Under the pieces are notes generated by a model. It was not told the origin of the DNA, searched no databases, and was given only the letters and a program-made list of their open reading frames with translations. The translations under genes and the position numbers were made by a program. From JBBIQV01 sp964555285 (lineage in GTDB: Bacteria > Nitrospirota > Nitrospiria > Nitrospirales > Nitrospiraceae): DNA of 64,000 nt. Below are positions 43,197-52,161 of the stretch, one piece after another; the first letter of the stretch is position 1; the number at the start of each line of letters is the position of its first letter. The DNA lies in the NCBI GenBank assembly GCA_964555285.1, contig CAZKRM010000015.1, positions 1-64,000 of the forward strand, in the 5' to 3' direction.

Positions 43197-45062
43197 ATGC
43201 CGCGTGACACGACACCGGTGGCACTCGTCACCATGCCCTTCAGTTATTCGAAGTACCCGTCGATCCAGCTGGGGACGCTGTCCACGCTGCTGAAGTCGAA
43301 GGGGATCGGGGTGGACTGCCACTACTTGAACGTGCGGTTCGCCCACAAGATTGGTGTGCCGCTCTACGAATTGATCTGCGAGACGCGCGCGCTGTTCGGC
43401 GAGTGGCTCTTTTCCTCTCTCCTGTTCCGTGACAATCCGAAGCGCGCCGACTACCCGCGCCTGTTCAAGCCGGTCTTCGAGCAACTGGCTGAGCAGAGCG
43501 GGCACCCGGTCTCCTATTTTGAAGACATGGCCGCACGCGTGGCGCCGCAATTCCTGACGTGGGCGCTGACGGCGATTGACTGGGGCCGGTATCGGATCGT
43601 CGGGTTCACGTCCACCTTCGATCAGAACGTCGCCAGCCTCACGATGGCCAAGCTGATCAAGGACCTGTACCCGGATGTGAAGATCGTGTTCGGCGGTGCC
43701 AACTACGACGGCGAGATGGGGGCGGAATATTTTCGCTCGTTCCCGTGGATCGATTACGTCGTGGTCGGCGAAGGCGAAGGGGTCTTTCCCGCTCTGGTCG
43801 AGCATGTGCTCGCGGGCAAGCAGGATGGCTATCCCAAAGGGGTGACGTATCGGAAAGACGGCCGGATCTGCTTCGAGCCGAACCCGTCGCTCTTCTCGGA
43901 TTTCGCGCAGTCGGGTCCGCCGGACTATGACGACTACTATCATCTGCTCGCGGAACTAGGAACAGAGGCTGCGAAAGGGCTGGACCGCATCCTGCTCTAC
44001 GAAGGCTCGCGCGGATGCTGGTGGGGCGAGAAGCACCATTGCACGTTTTGCGGGCTGAACGCGCAGAGTATGACATTCCGCGCCAAGTCTTCCGAACAGG
44101 TGGCGCGCGAGCTGGGCTACCTGTCCAGCCGCTACGATACGACGCGTTTCCGCCTCGTGGACAATATCATCGACATGACATACATCGAGAACCTGTTCGG
44201 GAAGTTCGCCGCCGACCACTGCGACCTCGATGTCTTCATCGAAACCAAGAGCAATCTGCACAAGGAGCAGATTCGCACGCTTGCGGCCGGTGGTGTGAAG
44301 TGCATGCAGCCCGGGCTGGAAAGCCTCAGCCAGGCGCAGCTTCGCGCGATGGACAAGGGCGTCAGCCCGCTGCAGAACATTCAATGTTTGAAGTGGAGTT
44401 ACTATTATCGCGTCGCGGTCTCCTGGAATATCCTGCTCGGGTTCCCCGGCGAGACCAACGAGGATTATCAGCGGCAGAGTGCGCTGATTCCGTCGTTGTT
44501 CCATTTGCAGCCGCCGGAAGGAACCGGCAAGTTCTGGCTCGAGCGGTTCAGCCCCTATTTCAGGCAGCCGGAGGCGTATGGGATCCGCATCACGGGGCCT
44601 GGGACGGCGTACGAGTATGTGTATGATGCGCGGCAGGTGGACTTGATGAACATCGCCTACGATTTCGAGTACGAGTTGGACGATTGGAAGGTCGATCCCC
44701 ACGTCTACCAGGAGTTGGTCGACGTCGTGCATGAATGGCAGCGCCTGCACGGTTCGGCCGACAAGCCGTTCTTGTATTACTCCAAAGCGATGAGCTACGT
44801 CACGGTGTACGATGGCCGGAATCCCAGTGCCCCGACCAGGGAACGGTTCGACTGGCCGGCGGCCTTCGTCATCGAGGGCTGTAACGAGGCGCCGAAATCC
44901 GCCGAGCAGCTCTGCGGCACCGCGTTGGCACAGCCTGCACAAGGAACGCTATCCCATGACGCGCTCGATGCGGTGCTGGCCGAGTTGACGGCGAAACGCA
45001 TTCTGCACGAAGAGCGGGGGAAGTACTTCACCCTCGCGATCCCTGAGTATCCGTACCTGTAA
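43197..45062 (+). CDS. B12-binding radical SAM enzyme, RiPP C-methyltransferase type
   Basis: A 621-residue enzyme with an N-terminal cobalamin-binding domain (to ~200; KIVFGGANYDGEMG) and a central radical SAM domain. Its signature GSRGCWWGEKHHCTFCGLN (about residues 275-293) carries the three 4Fe-4S cysteines. The motifs that follow (MTFRAKSSEQV, ETKSNLHKEQIRTLAAGGV, GLESLSQAQLRAM, WNILLGFPGE, RFSPYF) match the TIGR03975 family (rSAM_ocin_1), which methylates unactivated carbons in ribosomal peptides. The C-terminal ~150 residues may recognise the peptide. No precursor is obvious nearby. Start ATG 43197 or 43185. Confidence 0.85.
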   Translation: MPRDTTPVALVTMPFSYSKYPSIQLGTLSTLLKSKGIGVDCHYLNVRFAHKIGVPLYELICETRALFGEWLFSSLLFRDNPKRADYPRLFKPVFEQLAEQSGHPVSYFEDMAARVAPQFLTWALTAIDWGRYRIVGFTSTFDQNVASLTMAKLIKDLYPDVKIVFGGANYDGEMGAEYFRSFPWIDYVVVGEGEGVFPALVEHVLAGKQDGYPKGVTYRKDGRICFEPNPSLFSDFAQSGPPDYDDYYHLLAELGTEAAKGLDRILLYEGSRGCWWGEKHHCTFCGLNAQSMTFRAKSSEQVARELGYLSSRYDTTRFRLVDNIIDMTYIENLFGKFAADHCDLDVFIETKSNLHKEQIRTLAAGGVKCMQPGLESLSQAQLRAMDKGVSPLQNIQCLKWSYYYRVAVSWNILLGFPGETNEDYQRQSALIPSLFHLQPPEGTGKFWLERFSPYFRQPEAYGIRITGPGTAYEYVYDARQVDLMNIAYDFEYELDDWKVDPHVYQELVDVVHEWQRLHGSADKPFLYYSKAMSYVTVYDGRNPSAPTRERFDWPAAFVIEGCNEAPKSAEQLCGTALAQPAQGTLSHDALDAVLAELTAKRILHEERGKYFTLAIPEYPYL

Positions 45063-45129
45063 TCTGACGCATCGTGTTGAGTCGCGCGTCCTCGGGTTGT
45101 CTCTCGCTCCTCACCAAGGAGAAGCCGGT

Positions 45130-46140
45130 ATGAACGTTCTGGTGCTTGGCGGGACCGGACATCTCGGCGCGAACCTCGTCCGCGCGCTCTTGGCCCGAGG
45201 TGACCGCGTCCGTGTGTTGTTTCACACTGTTCGGTCGAGTGCCCAGGCTAGTCGTCACCTCTCTCTCAAGGGATTAAGCGTCGAACGTGTGGATGGCGAC
45301 TTGAACGACCTGCCGTCGCTCCTGCGCGCCTGTGAGGGAGTGCGGGTTGTCTACCAGGCCGCCGGTTACTATCCGCCCTATACGATTCCCGTTGAGATCG
45401 CCACCCAGCAGGCGTTGTCCGAAACAGCCAACCTGCTTCAGGCCGTCACCAGCGTCTCATCAGTGGAGCGGTTGGTCTTCACCAGCACGCTCACGACGAT
45501 CGGGTTTCCCTCTCAGCCAGGCCGGTTGGCGAACGAAGACTGCCCCTTCACCACCACGTACACGGATAATCCGTACCTCATGGCGAAGATTGCGATGGAA
45601 CGCGAAGTGTTGAACGCATCGCGGCGTGGCGTGCCGGTCGTCGTGGTCAACCCCACCGGGTTCTACGGCCCCTACGACAGTCGCCCGACCAGCGGGACGC
45701 AGATTCTGATGATCGCCAAGCGGCGGATGCCCGCCTATGTCGATGGACCGGTGAACGTGATCGATGTGCGGGATGTGGCGGAGGGCATGATTCGCGCGGC
45801 GGAACGAGGGCGCGTGGGCGAGCGCTATATTCTGGGCAATTGGAACACGACGCAGAAAGAACTGAACGAAGTGATGGCCCGAGTGGCCGGGGTGCGGCCT
45901 CCGTTCGTTCCGCTGCCGTTTGAAGTCGCCCGGCTCGGGGCCAAGGTCGGCGATTGGGCTTTCCGGACCCTGTTCAGAAAGCCAGCCCCGGTTCCTGGGT
46001 TTTTCTTGGAAGTGCTGGCGCACATGCAGCACTACGATTGTTCGAAAGCAATGCAGGAGCTGGATTATCCGCGCCGTCCGGTGGAGACCGCTATCGCGGA
46101 CGCGCTGGTGTGGTTCCGTACGAACGGCTATCTCACGTAG
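45130..46140 (+). CDS. NAD-dependent epimerase/dehydratase (HpnA-like SDR)
   Basis: A 336-residue extended SDR. The Rossmann motif is VLGGTGHLGANLVRALL and the catalytic site YLMAKIAME (YxxxK), after FTSTLTTIG. The pattern resembles hopanoid-associated sugar epimerases (HpnA) and dihydroflavonol-reductase-like proteins. Start ATG 45130 follows AAGGAGA. The stop lies 20 bases from the AhpD-like gene, which converges on it. Confidence 0.85.
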   Translation: MNVLVLGGTGHLGANLVRALLARGDRVRVLFHTVRSSAQASRHLSLKGLSVERVDGDLNDLPSLLRACEGVRVVYQAAGYYPPYTIPVEIATQQALSETANLLQAVTSVSSVERLVFTSTLTTIGFPSQPGRLANEDCPFTTTYTDNPYLMAKIAMEREVLNASRRGVPVVVVNPTGFYGPYDSRPTSGTQILMIAKRRMPAYVDGPVNVIDVRDVAEGMIRAAERGRVGERYILGNWNTTQKELNEVMARVAGVRPPFVPLPFEVARLGAKVGDWAFRTLFRKPAPVPGFFLEVLAHMQHYDCSKAMQELDYPRRPVETAIADALVWFRTNGYLT

Positions 46141-46159
46141 TCAGGCCGCGCGACTCGCG

Positions 46160-46492
46160 CTACATCGACAACTTTTGAGCCACGTTGCGCATCTGGACCC
46201 CGTGCACGAGCGAGGCGCCACCGCGGATGGCGCAGGCTACATGGACGGCCTCGGTCATTTCCTCCACGTTCGATCCCTTCTCTAAACAAGCCTGCGAGTA
46301 AGCGTCGATGCAGTAGGGACACTGCACCGCATGAGCCACACCGAGGGCAACGAGAGCTTTCTCGCGCTCGCTGAGCGCTCCCTCCGCGAAGACGGCACTG
46401 TAGTAACTCATGAATTTCTCCCACAGCTCCTTGTTGCCCTGCCCCATGTCGCTGAACTTACCAAGATCCTTGGGATGGTAATACGTCTCCAT
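46160..46492 (-). CDS. AhpD-like carboxymuconolactone decarboxylase family protein, copy 1
   Basis: A 110-residue AhpD/CMD-family protein. The redox motif is QCPYCIDAYSQACLEKG (CxxC with a downstream acidic/His position), in the arrangement of small alkylhydroperoxidase-like proteins. Start ATG 46492 follows TTGGAG; an ATG at 46519 is also in frame. The amino-acid sequence appears identical to the copy at 53323. Confidence 0.85.
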   Translation of the reverse strand: METYYHPKDLGKFSDMGQGNKELWEKFMSYYSAVFAEGALSEREKALVALGVAHAVQCPYCIDAYSQACLEKGSNVEEMTEAVHVACAIRGGASLVHGVQMRNVAQKLSM

Positions 46493-46567
46493 ATGAAGCT
46501 CCAAAATGTGAGTGTTCACTGTTGATTGTTGATATTGTGAATTGGGAAGCCGCGCGATTCATCATTC
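46160..46567. repeat. 408-bp direct repeat, left copy
   Basis: The bases 46160-46567 recur at 53323-53730 (offset 7163) with no difference that I saw by eye. The repeat begins exactly at the stop codon of the AhpD-like gene and ends inside the heptamer tract downstream of its start. It brackets the island 46568-53322. In the left copy the tract is cut off mid-arm; in the right copy it continues, so the right copy keeps the original downstream neighbour. Confidence 0.9.
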
Positions 46568-46681
46568 GTTGAACTCTTCCCAAAGTCTAGACTGCTTGGC
46601 GCTGGATCTACGACGAAGAACACATGTCAAATATTGGAAGTAGTTGTGGCTCGCCCAGGGTCTATTGAAGTTCCGCGCTTC

Positions 46682-46710
46682 TAGACACATTGTGAGACCT
46701 GCGCTACACT
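46682..46710 (+). promoter_or_regulatory. Candidate promoter of the TIR/protease island
   Basis: TAGACA (46682-46687), a 17-base spacer and TACACT (46705-46710) precede the first island gene by 27 bases. Confidence 0.4.
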
Positions 46711-46737
46711 TCTGCCCCCACGCTCTGAGGAAAGGTC

Positions 46738-47481
46738 ATGCAATACCGTTTAGGCCTCCTCCTTCTCGCGCTCAGTTTTTCTACGGGGCAGAACGTATGG
46801 GCCCTGCAAGACTTGGATTATCAACAGCGCGGGGACCATTTCGAGGGGGTACGACCAAAGCCCGTGGCTGGTGAGGACGTCGAGCTCGTCTCCGCTCTTA
46901 TCGATTACAACGAAGGAAGCAGTACTCTCCCAGATCGACTCCACCTGAAGTTTTTTCTGAAGGGGGCTGACCAGGCATTCGTGACCGTACGCGAACAGGA
47001 CTACAAACATTACTATTGGCTGGATAAGGTGTCCCCGCAGAGCGCGTGGCGGCCGGGATTTGGCAACGAATTCGTTTGGTCGACGAAGACTGTGCTGCGG
47101 CAACTGGATCAGAATTTCCCCCTCGAAGAACTAGGAGTGCTGGTTCGCCTGAAGAAAGAGGGCCCTTCGGAGCCGGAACAGGTGGCACCCGCCATTCTCT
47201 ATCACACCAAGGCGCCGCAGGCAGTGAACGGCTATCTCTTTACGCTCAAGACAGCCAGCGACGTGAGGATGTCCTGCTCCGTCTATCGAGAGGGCATTGA
47301 CAAGGCAGTCGTCACGCAAGGGTTTAAGAGATTGCTTGGGGGGAGACCCTTCACAGTGAGGTGGGACGCTCAGCATGCTCCGGAAGGGGCCTATAACATT
47401 CAATGTAAAGGGTACTTCCTCGACACTAACGCACCGGTCAGGCAAACGGTGCGCTTCTATCACCACCCATCAGTTCCATAG
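46738..47481 (+). CDS. Secreted protein, unknown family (island gene 1)
   Basis: A 247-residue protein with a signal peptide (MQYRLGLLLLALSFSTG, cleavage near WAL-QD). The mature part is β-rich: LSAFIDY-like strands, LHLKFFLKGADQAFVTVREQ, then a C-terminal half (VNGYLFTLKTASDVRMSCSV, NIQCKGYFLDTN). Two Cys may form a disulfide. I recognise no family. It precedes the TIR gene by 57 bases and is probably co-transcribed, so it could be an extracytoplasmic sensor or ligand. Confidence 0.7.
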   Translation: MQYRLGLLLLALSFSTGQNVWALQDLDYQQRGDHFEGVRPKPVAGEDVELVSALIDYNEGSSTLPDRLHLKFFLKGADQAFVTVREQDYKHYYWLDKVSPQSAWRPGFGNEFVWSTKTVLRQLDQNFPLEELGVLVRLKKEGPSEPEQVAPAILYHTKAPQAVNGYLFTLKTASDVRMSCSVYREGIDKAVVTQGFKRLLGGRPFTVRWDAQHAPEGAYNIQCKGYFLDTNAPVRQTVRFYHHPSVP

Positions 47482-47537
47482 CCGTCGCTGAACCTTGGCG
47501 AGTTCTCTGAATCGTCGAAGCCAGTCAGTAACTGCGG

Positions 47538-49106
47538 ATGAGCGACATCTTTATCAGTTACAACAAGGAAGATCGGCCCTGGGTCCAAGGGTTTGCCAAG
47601 GCCTTGGAGTCGCGAGGCTGGTCCGTATGGTGGGACCGCAGTATCCCGACCGGCGAATCGTTCGATCTCGTTATCAAACAGGCGCTCACGGTCGCCAAGT
47701 GCGTAGTGGTGGTGTGGTCCGCGCGATCGGTCAACTCCGATTGGGTCAAGGCGGAAGCAGACGAGGCGAAGAAGCGGAAGGTCCTGCTGCCAGTTCGCAT
47801 TGAAGATGTCGAGCTTCCATTAGGGTTCAGCCGCTTGCAAACACCGTCGCTGGTCGGCTGGGAAGAGGGAACCGAGCACGATGGCTTTGCACAACTGCAG
47901 CAGGATATTGCTCGATTGGTCGGCACACCGCCTTCGGCAGAATCCGTCTTTGCCAAACCCTGGTGGCAGCGCTGTCATCCCCTGTGGTGTCTGAGCCTTC
48001 CGACGGTCTTCGTGGCCCTGGTCGTCGTGGTGCTCATGCAGTGGACGATCGCGACCGTGGTCCGGCTTGAGTTCACGACCGAGCGAGTCGAGTTTGTCGT
48101 ACGGGCCACACAGTCAGCAGCCCAGCCGGTTGTGGACCTGAGTTATGCGCAGTCGGTAACAATCGAGAAGTTCGCGAATCTGTCTTTCGCCCCGGCCACG
48201 CTCGACGTGGCCGACCCCTCGACATCCCTCGGCCAAACAGACAACGTCCCCGAGTCAGCCTGGATGCGCCTCACCCCGTCCGACTCCAAGGTCACGTTCA
48301 TGGCTGGAGACGCAAGACTCCATCCACGCTTTACACTGGAGCCGCTGTCTGAAAAATCGCCAGAGGGCCTAGGACTGACTGCCACGGCAGCACCAGGGGC
48401 CACGGTGATTCTCGAATCCAGAGGGGCGTCCGACCCCAACACCCCAGAAGCCAAGACCTACCGCGGTTTGACGATCAAGGGCACAGGACAAGGTTTGACC
48501 ACAGTTGAGATTCGCACTCCCTTCCTCATTACGGCGGATGATTCCCGCATCACGGGCGTGGCCGCGTTCCCGATGCAAGAGGAGCGGGAGCTGACGTATC
48601 GAAGTCGTCTTCGGGAGAGCACACCCTTTATCGAGTTCTCAGGTAGAGGGGATGGGCCCATTCTATCTCCCGCGTTCTCCTCGGAGCAGGAGACGATCAT
48701 TTCGTCTAAAGATATTCCCGTCGAGTCGCTCGAGTTTACGGCACTCGACCAGTATGGAGATCGAGTCAGCGCCCTCACGGGGAACGGAACAATCACCTTT
48801 CCCAGCTATCCCCATCTAGGCCGCGTTGCGTTAGCCAAAGGGGAAGCCCTTGGGATCACGGGCCTCTCTGGCTTTACAATCAAGCAAGTGACGCTGCAGC
48901 CCAACGGGGGCGGACTCCAACTGGTTGGCGAAGGAATGGTGAAAGAGGTGCGGACGAAGAGCGGGCAAATACCCATCCCGCACCGGCTCACCGCGTTCGA
49001 CGCCCTGTGGCACAATCCCGCGCTCACGGCGTTCCTGTCCATTGTCTTATGGGTGTTCCCCACGACTATCGGAGCCTATAGGCTGTGGAAGGAGTTTAGG
49101 CGGTAA
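47538..49106 (+). CDS. TIR-domain protein with periplasmic β domain (island gene 2)
   Basis: A 522-residue protein. Residues 1-110 are a bacterial TIR domain (SDIFISYNKEDRPWVQGFAK, WWDRSIPTGESF, SDWVKAEADEAKKRK). The candidate catalytic Glu is E73; active TIRs cleave NAD. A membrane helix follows (~150-176), then a ~315-residue β-rich region, and a second helix near the C terminus (~493-515, LTAFLSIVLWVFPTTIG). Predicted topology is TIR in the cytosol and the β domain outside. Its stop overlaps the next start by one base. Confidence 0.88.
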   Translation: MSDIFISYNKEDRPWVQGFAKALESRGWSVWWDRSIPTGESFDLVIKQALTVAKCVVVVWSARSVNSDWVKAEADEAKKRKVLLPVRIEDVELPLGFSRLQTPSLVGWEEGTEHDGFAQLQQDIARLVGTPPSAESVFAKPWWQRCHPLWCLSLPTVFVALVVVVLMQWTIATVVRLEFTTERVEFVVRATQSAAQPVVDLSYAQSVTIEKFANLSFAPATLDVADPSTSLGQTDNVPESAWMRLTPSDSKVTFMAGDARLHPRFTLEPLSEKSPEGLGLTATAAPGATVILESRGASDPNTPEAKTYRGLTIKGTGQGLTTVEIRTPFLITADDSRITGVAAFPMQEERELTYRSRLRESTPFIEFSGRGDGPILSPAFSSEQETIISSKDIPVESLEFTALDQYGDRVSALTGNGTITFPSYPHLGRVALAKGEALGITGLSGFTIKQVTLQPNGGGLQLVGEGMVKEVRTKSGQIPIPHRLTAFDALWHNPALTAFLSIVLWVFPTTIGAYRLWKEFRR

Positions 49107-50872
49107 TGGTAAGGATCAGGACAATCGCATTCCTAGTGTTCCTCGGTGGCCTTATGCTGACTGGCTCGGCTGGTGCGCAAGATATTACGCACTTGCAGTC
49201 CGGCGTCGTGAAGATCACGGCGCAGGTCGAAGGCAAGACGAGGGTCGCTACGGGCTTCATTGTGCGGTTGGAGAATAACGCAGCCTACATCGTCACGGCG
49301 GCTCATGTGGTGGTTGGGGATTCCCAGCCTCAGGTGGAATTCTTCACAAAGCAACACGTTCAGGTATCTGCGCAGGTGATCAACGTAGAAGGCCAGGAAG
49401 ACACCAGTCTCGCGCTGCTACTTGTCCAAGGGAAAGACAACATTCCAACGGGTCTTACGGCGCTGCCTCTGGCGACTGGTGTGTTATCGGAGGGAGATGA
49501 GTTTCTTATTATTGGCCACCCGCGAGGGATTGGTGATTGGGCGACGCTGGGAGGAAAGGTGGCCAAGCGAAAAGGGCGCACCTTCGTTATCGATGCCAAC
49601 GTCGAAGAGGGAAACTCTGGTGGGCCGATGATTAAGGGCGAAGAGGTGGTAAGGCTTGTGGCCAACCGCAGTCGCTACGGCCTCGCAGTCACCGCTGGCA
49701 GCCTGCGAGATTATCTTGAAGGGCACAAGATTTCTGCGCAGAATAGCACTGCGCCAAGTATGAGCTCGGTTGAAGAGCGCGTCTTGAAGGGGTCCTCCAG
49801 CGGGGCATCCGTTGTGTTTGGTGGACCTCCATATTGCCTATACAAGATGACGCTACGAGAGATTTCAATGGAAATCTCTGTTGAATCAAGCAAGAGAACT
49901 AAGACTGGAAACATTTCTGCCACGGCGACCGAGCAGGGCCTGGACAAGTGTCCGCATCCGCCAATTTCATCGAATCGCCACCGTTATTACTTAGCAAGCG
50001 CATCAGGCTCCATGGAAGAAGGGCAAGTCACTCTTGATTTCTCTCCTGGCGATGAAAATTCGCCAAAGGCTAGAGCGACCTTTAAAGGCACAAATGTCGA
50101 GTCGAAGCTATCTGGAACCATCACTATCCAGCGAATCGATGCAGCCTCCCCACTCAATTGGAGTGTGGACATCCCGATCAGCCTCGAACAGTCTACACCT
50201 ATAACTACTCCAAAAGTCCTGCGAGGGGCGCTGGAGCAAGAAATCATCGGCAAGGACGGCGCGCCGATGGTGCTGATTCCGGCCGGGGAATTTCTGTACG
50301 GAGGCAAGAATCAGCCCGTGTCTCTAGCTGCCTTTTACATGGACAAGTTTGAGGTGACCACCGCGCTCTATGCGGCCTTTATGGAGGCCACGGGCCGCGT
50401 GGCACCGAAGTGGTGGAGCGAAGTCAGCCAGGTGAACGATGGGGACCGGCCGGTGATAGGCGTCACCTGGCACGATGCCGACACCTATTGCCGCCATTAC
50501 GGGAAGCGCTTGCCGACGGAACAGGAGTGGGAGAAAGCCGCGCGGGGGACGGACGGACGGACATATCCGTGGGGGAATGAAGAGCCGAATCCTTCGCTGG
50601 CGAAATATGGCAAGCTGTCCTGGGAGGGCTACTCGACCCTGGCAACGGTGAAGAGCTATGAAGGCGGGAAGAGCCCGTATGGAATCTACAATATGGCCGG
50701 GAACGTCTGGGAGTGGACCAGTTCGGACCATGAGAAGGAAGGCATCAAGGTGCTCCGTGGCGGGTCATGGAGCGCTCAGGGCACCGACCTGCGCTCCGCG
50801 GACAGGGAGAGGGGCCTGCCGAGAGGCTCGGGCTACAGGATTGGCTTCCGCTGTGTCCAGGATGCGAAATGA
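49106..50872 (+). CDS. Secreted trypsin-like protease fused to FGE-like domain (island gene 3)
   Basis: A 588-residue exported protein. The signal peptide ends near SAGA-QD (residue 25). The chymotrypsin-fold protease has H67 (TAAHVV), D99 (GQEDTSLAL) and S171 (EEGNSGGP). A ~170-residue linker follows. The C-terminal formylglycine-generating-enzyme-like domain (381-586) includes MVLIPAGEFLYGG, GKRLPTEQEWEKAARG, MAGNVWEW and RGGSW. The catalytic cysteines of true FGE are absent after RGGSW, as in most bacterial relatives, so it is probably a binding module. Confidence 0.9.
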   Translation: MVRIRTIAFLVFLGGLMLTGSAGAQDITHLQSGVVKITAQVEGKTRVATGFIVRLENNAAYIVTAAHVVVGDSQPQVEFFTKQHVQVSAQVINVEGQEDTSLALLLVQGKDNIPTGLTALPLATGVLSEGDEFLIIGHPRGIGDWATLGGKVAKRKGRTFVIDANVEEGNSGGPMIKGEEVVRLVANRSRYGLAVTAGSLRDYLEGHKISAQNSTAPSMSSVEERVLKGSSSGASVVFGGPPYCLYKMTLREISMEISVESSKRTKTGNISATATEQGLDKCPHPPISSNRHRYYLASASGSMEEGQVTLDFSPGDENSPKARATFKGTNVESKLSGTITIQRIDAASPLNWSVDIPISLEQSTPITTPKVLRGALEQEIIGKDGAPMVLIPAGEFLYGGKNQPVSLAAFYMDKFEVTTALYAAFMEATGRVAPKWWSEVSQVNDGDRPVIGVTWHDADTYCRHYGKRLPTEQEWEKAARGTDGRTYPWGNEEPNPSLAKYGKLSWEGYSTLATVKSYEGGKSPYGIYNMAGNVWEWTSSDHEKEGIKVLRGGSWSAQGTDLRSADRERGLPRGSGYRIGFRCVQDAK

Positions 50873-52133
50873 GAGTCTTCGGACGCGTCTGAGTATCGGG
50901 GCCATGCAACTATTCCTCACCATTGCGTTCGGCTTCGTTCTCGTATTTGGCACCTCGCCCGCCAGTGCCCAAAGCGTCGACGACATCAAAAAAGGCGTGG
51001 TGAAGATCACGGCCAAAGTGGAAGGCAAGACGAAAATTGGAACCGGTTTCATCATCCGCCTGGAGAAGGATGCTGCCTATATCGTTACCGCTGCGCATGT
51101 CGTAGAGGGCGACTCAAAGCCCAAGGTGGCGTTCTTCCCACAGGCGAATCGGTTTGTGGAGGCGCGGGTGTTGGGGTTGGAAGGAGGGAACTCCAGCGGC
51201 TTGGCGGCTCTTGTCGTTGAAAAGGGGGTACCCGGCACCGTGCACGCGCTTTGCTTCGAGGAGAACCAGAAGGTTGGTGAGGGGGCTTCGGTCACGGCGA
51301 TCGGCTTCCCGACCGCCGCCGCAACTCCTTGGATGGTCACGTCGGGGACGTTAAGTGGTCGGCGTGGCACGACGCTCACCTTCACCGGCATTGTCGGTGA
51401 AGGGAATTCAGGAGGTCCTCTGATTGTGGACGATCGGGTGGTTGGGGTCATCACAGAAATGCGGGAGAAGATCGGCTATGCCGTGCCGATGGTGACGGCG
51501 AAATTCGCCTTGGAGGGCTGGGGGGTATCGCTCCCTGCCCTGGCTGAATGCCGGAAGAAGGTCATCACGAGTAAAGATGGTTCTGCTATGGTCCTCATTC
51601 CAGCGGGACCCTTCATCACTCATGAGATCATGCTCCACGGCATGGGCATGGTGGTGTATGAAGATCCCCTGCGCCTCTATGTCAATGACTTCTACATCGA
51701 CAAACAACCTGTGACAGTCGCACAGTACAGCCGATTTCTCCAGACCACGGCTTATCGGAAACCGAGATCTTGGGAAAGCTCGGGGATGTCCAGCTCTGCT
51801 ACAGAGCCCGCTTACGGTGTTAGTTGGAATCACGCGAGTGCCTACTGTCAATGGGTGGGAAAGCGTCTACCAACAGAAGATGAGTGGGAAAAAGCCACTA
51901 GTCTCAGTAAGAAGAGTATCGACGAGGGCTTTTCGGAATTGACCGCATCCTTCTATCATGAGGCTCGCATGTCGAGTTACGAAGGGCGAAACAGTGATAA
52001 AAGAGTAGTGCGAGGTGGGGTGGTTGAAGCAAATGGCAAATTGGATTATCGGGCACGATACTCATTGTCGCCCGATTCCGAAGTCGACGACGTGACCTAC
52101 CGCTGCGCAAAGGATGTAGGACCTGAGCGCTGA
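50862..52133 (+). CDS. Secreted trypsin-like protein with degenerate FGE-like domain (island gene 4)
   Basis: A 423-residue paralogue of island gene 3. Start ATG 50862 overlaps the previous stop and gives a signal peptide with a basic n-region, cleaved near ASA-QS; ATG 50904 is also in frame. Protease residues are H79 (TAAHVV) and S183 (GEGNSGGP). The position of the acidic triad residue is Ser: GGNSSGLAA where the sisters have APDNGLAA and QEDTSLAL. The FGE-like part (from ~225: MVLIPAGPF, GKRLPTEDEWEKA) lacks the NVWEW segment and is shorter. It may be an inactive or regulatory version. Confidence 0.88.
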   Translation: MRNESLRTRLSIGAMQLFLTIAFGFVLVFGTSPASAQSVDDIKKGVVKITAKVEGKTKIGTGFIIRLEKDAAYIVTAAHVVEGDSKPKVAFFPQANRFVEARVLGLEGGNSSGLAALVVEKGVPGTVHALCFEENQKVGEGASVTAIGFPTAAATPWMVTSGTLSGRRGTTLTFTGIVGEGNSGGPLIVDDRVVGVITEMREKIGYAVPMVTAKFALEGWGVSLPALAECRKKVITSKDGSAMVLIPAGPFITHEIMLHGMGMVVYEDPLRLYVNDFYIDKQPVTVAQYSRFLQTTAYRKPRSWESSGMSSSATEPAYGVSWNHASAYCQWVGKRLPTEDEWEKATSLSKKSIDEGFSELTASFYHEARMSSYEGRNSDKRVVRGGVVEANGKLDYRARYSLSPDSEVDDVTYRCAKDVGPER

Positions 52134-52161
52134 AGCCGAGCGAGATGAGAAGGAGTCACGG

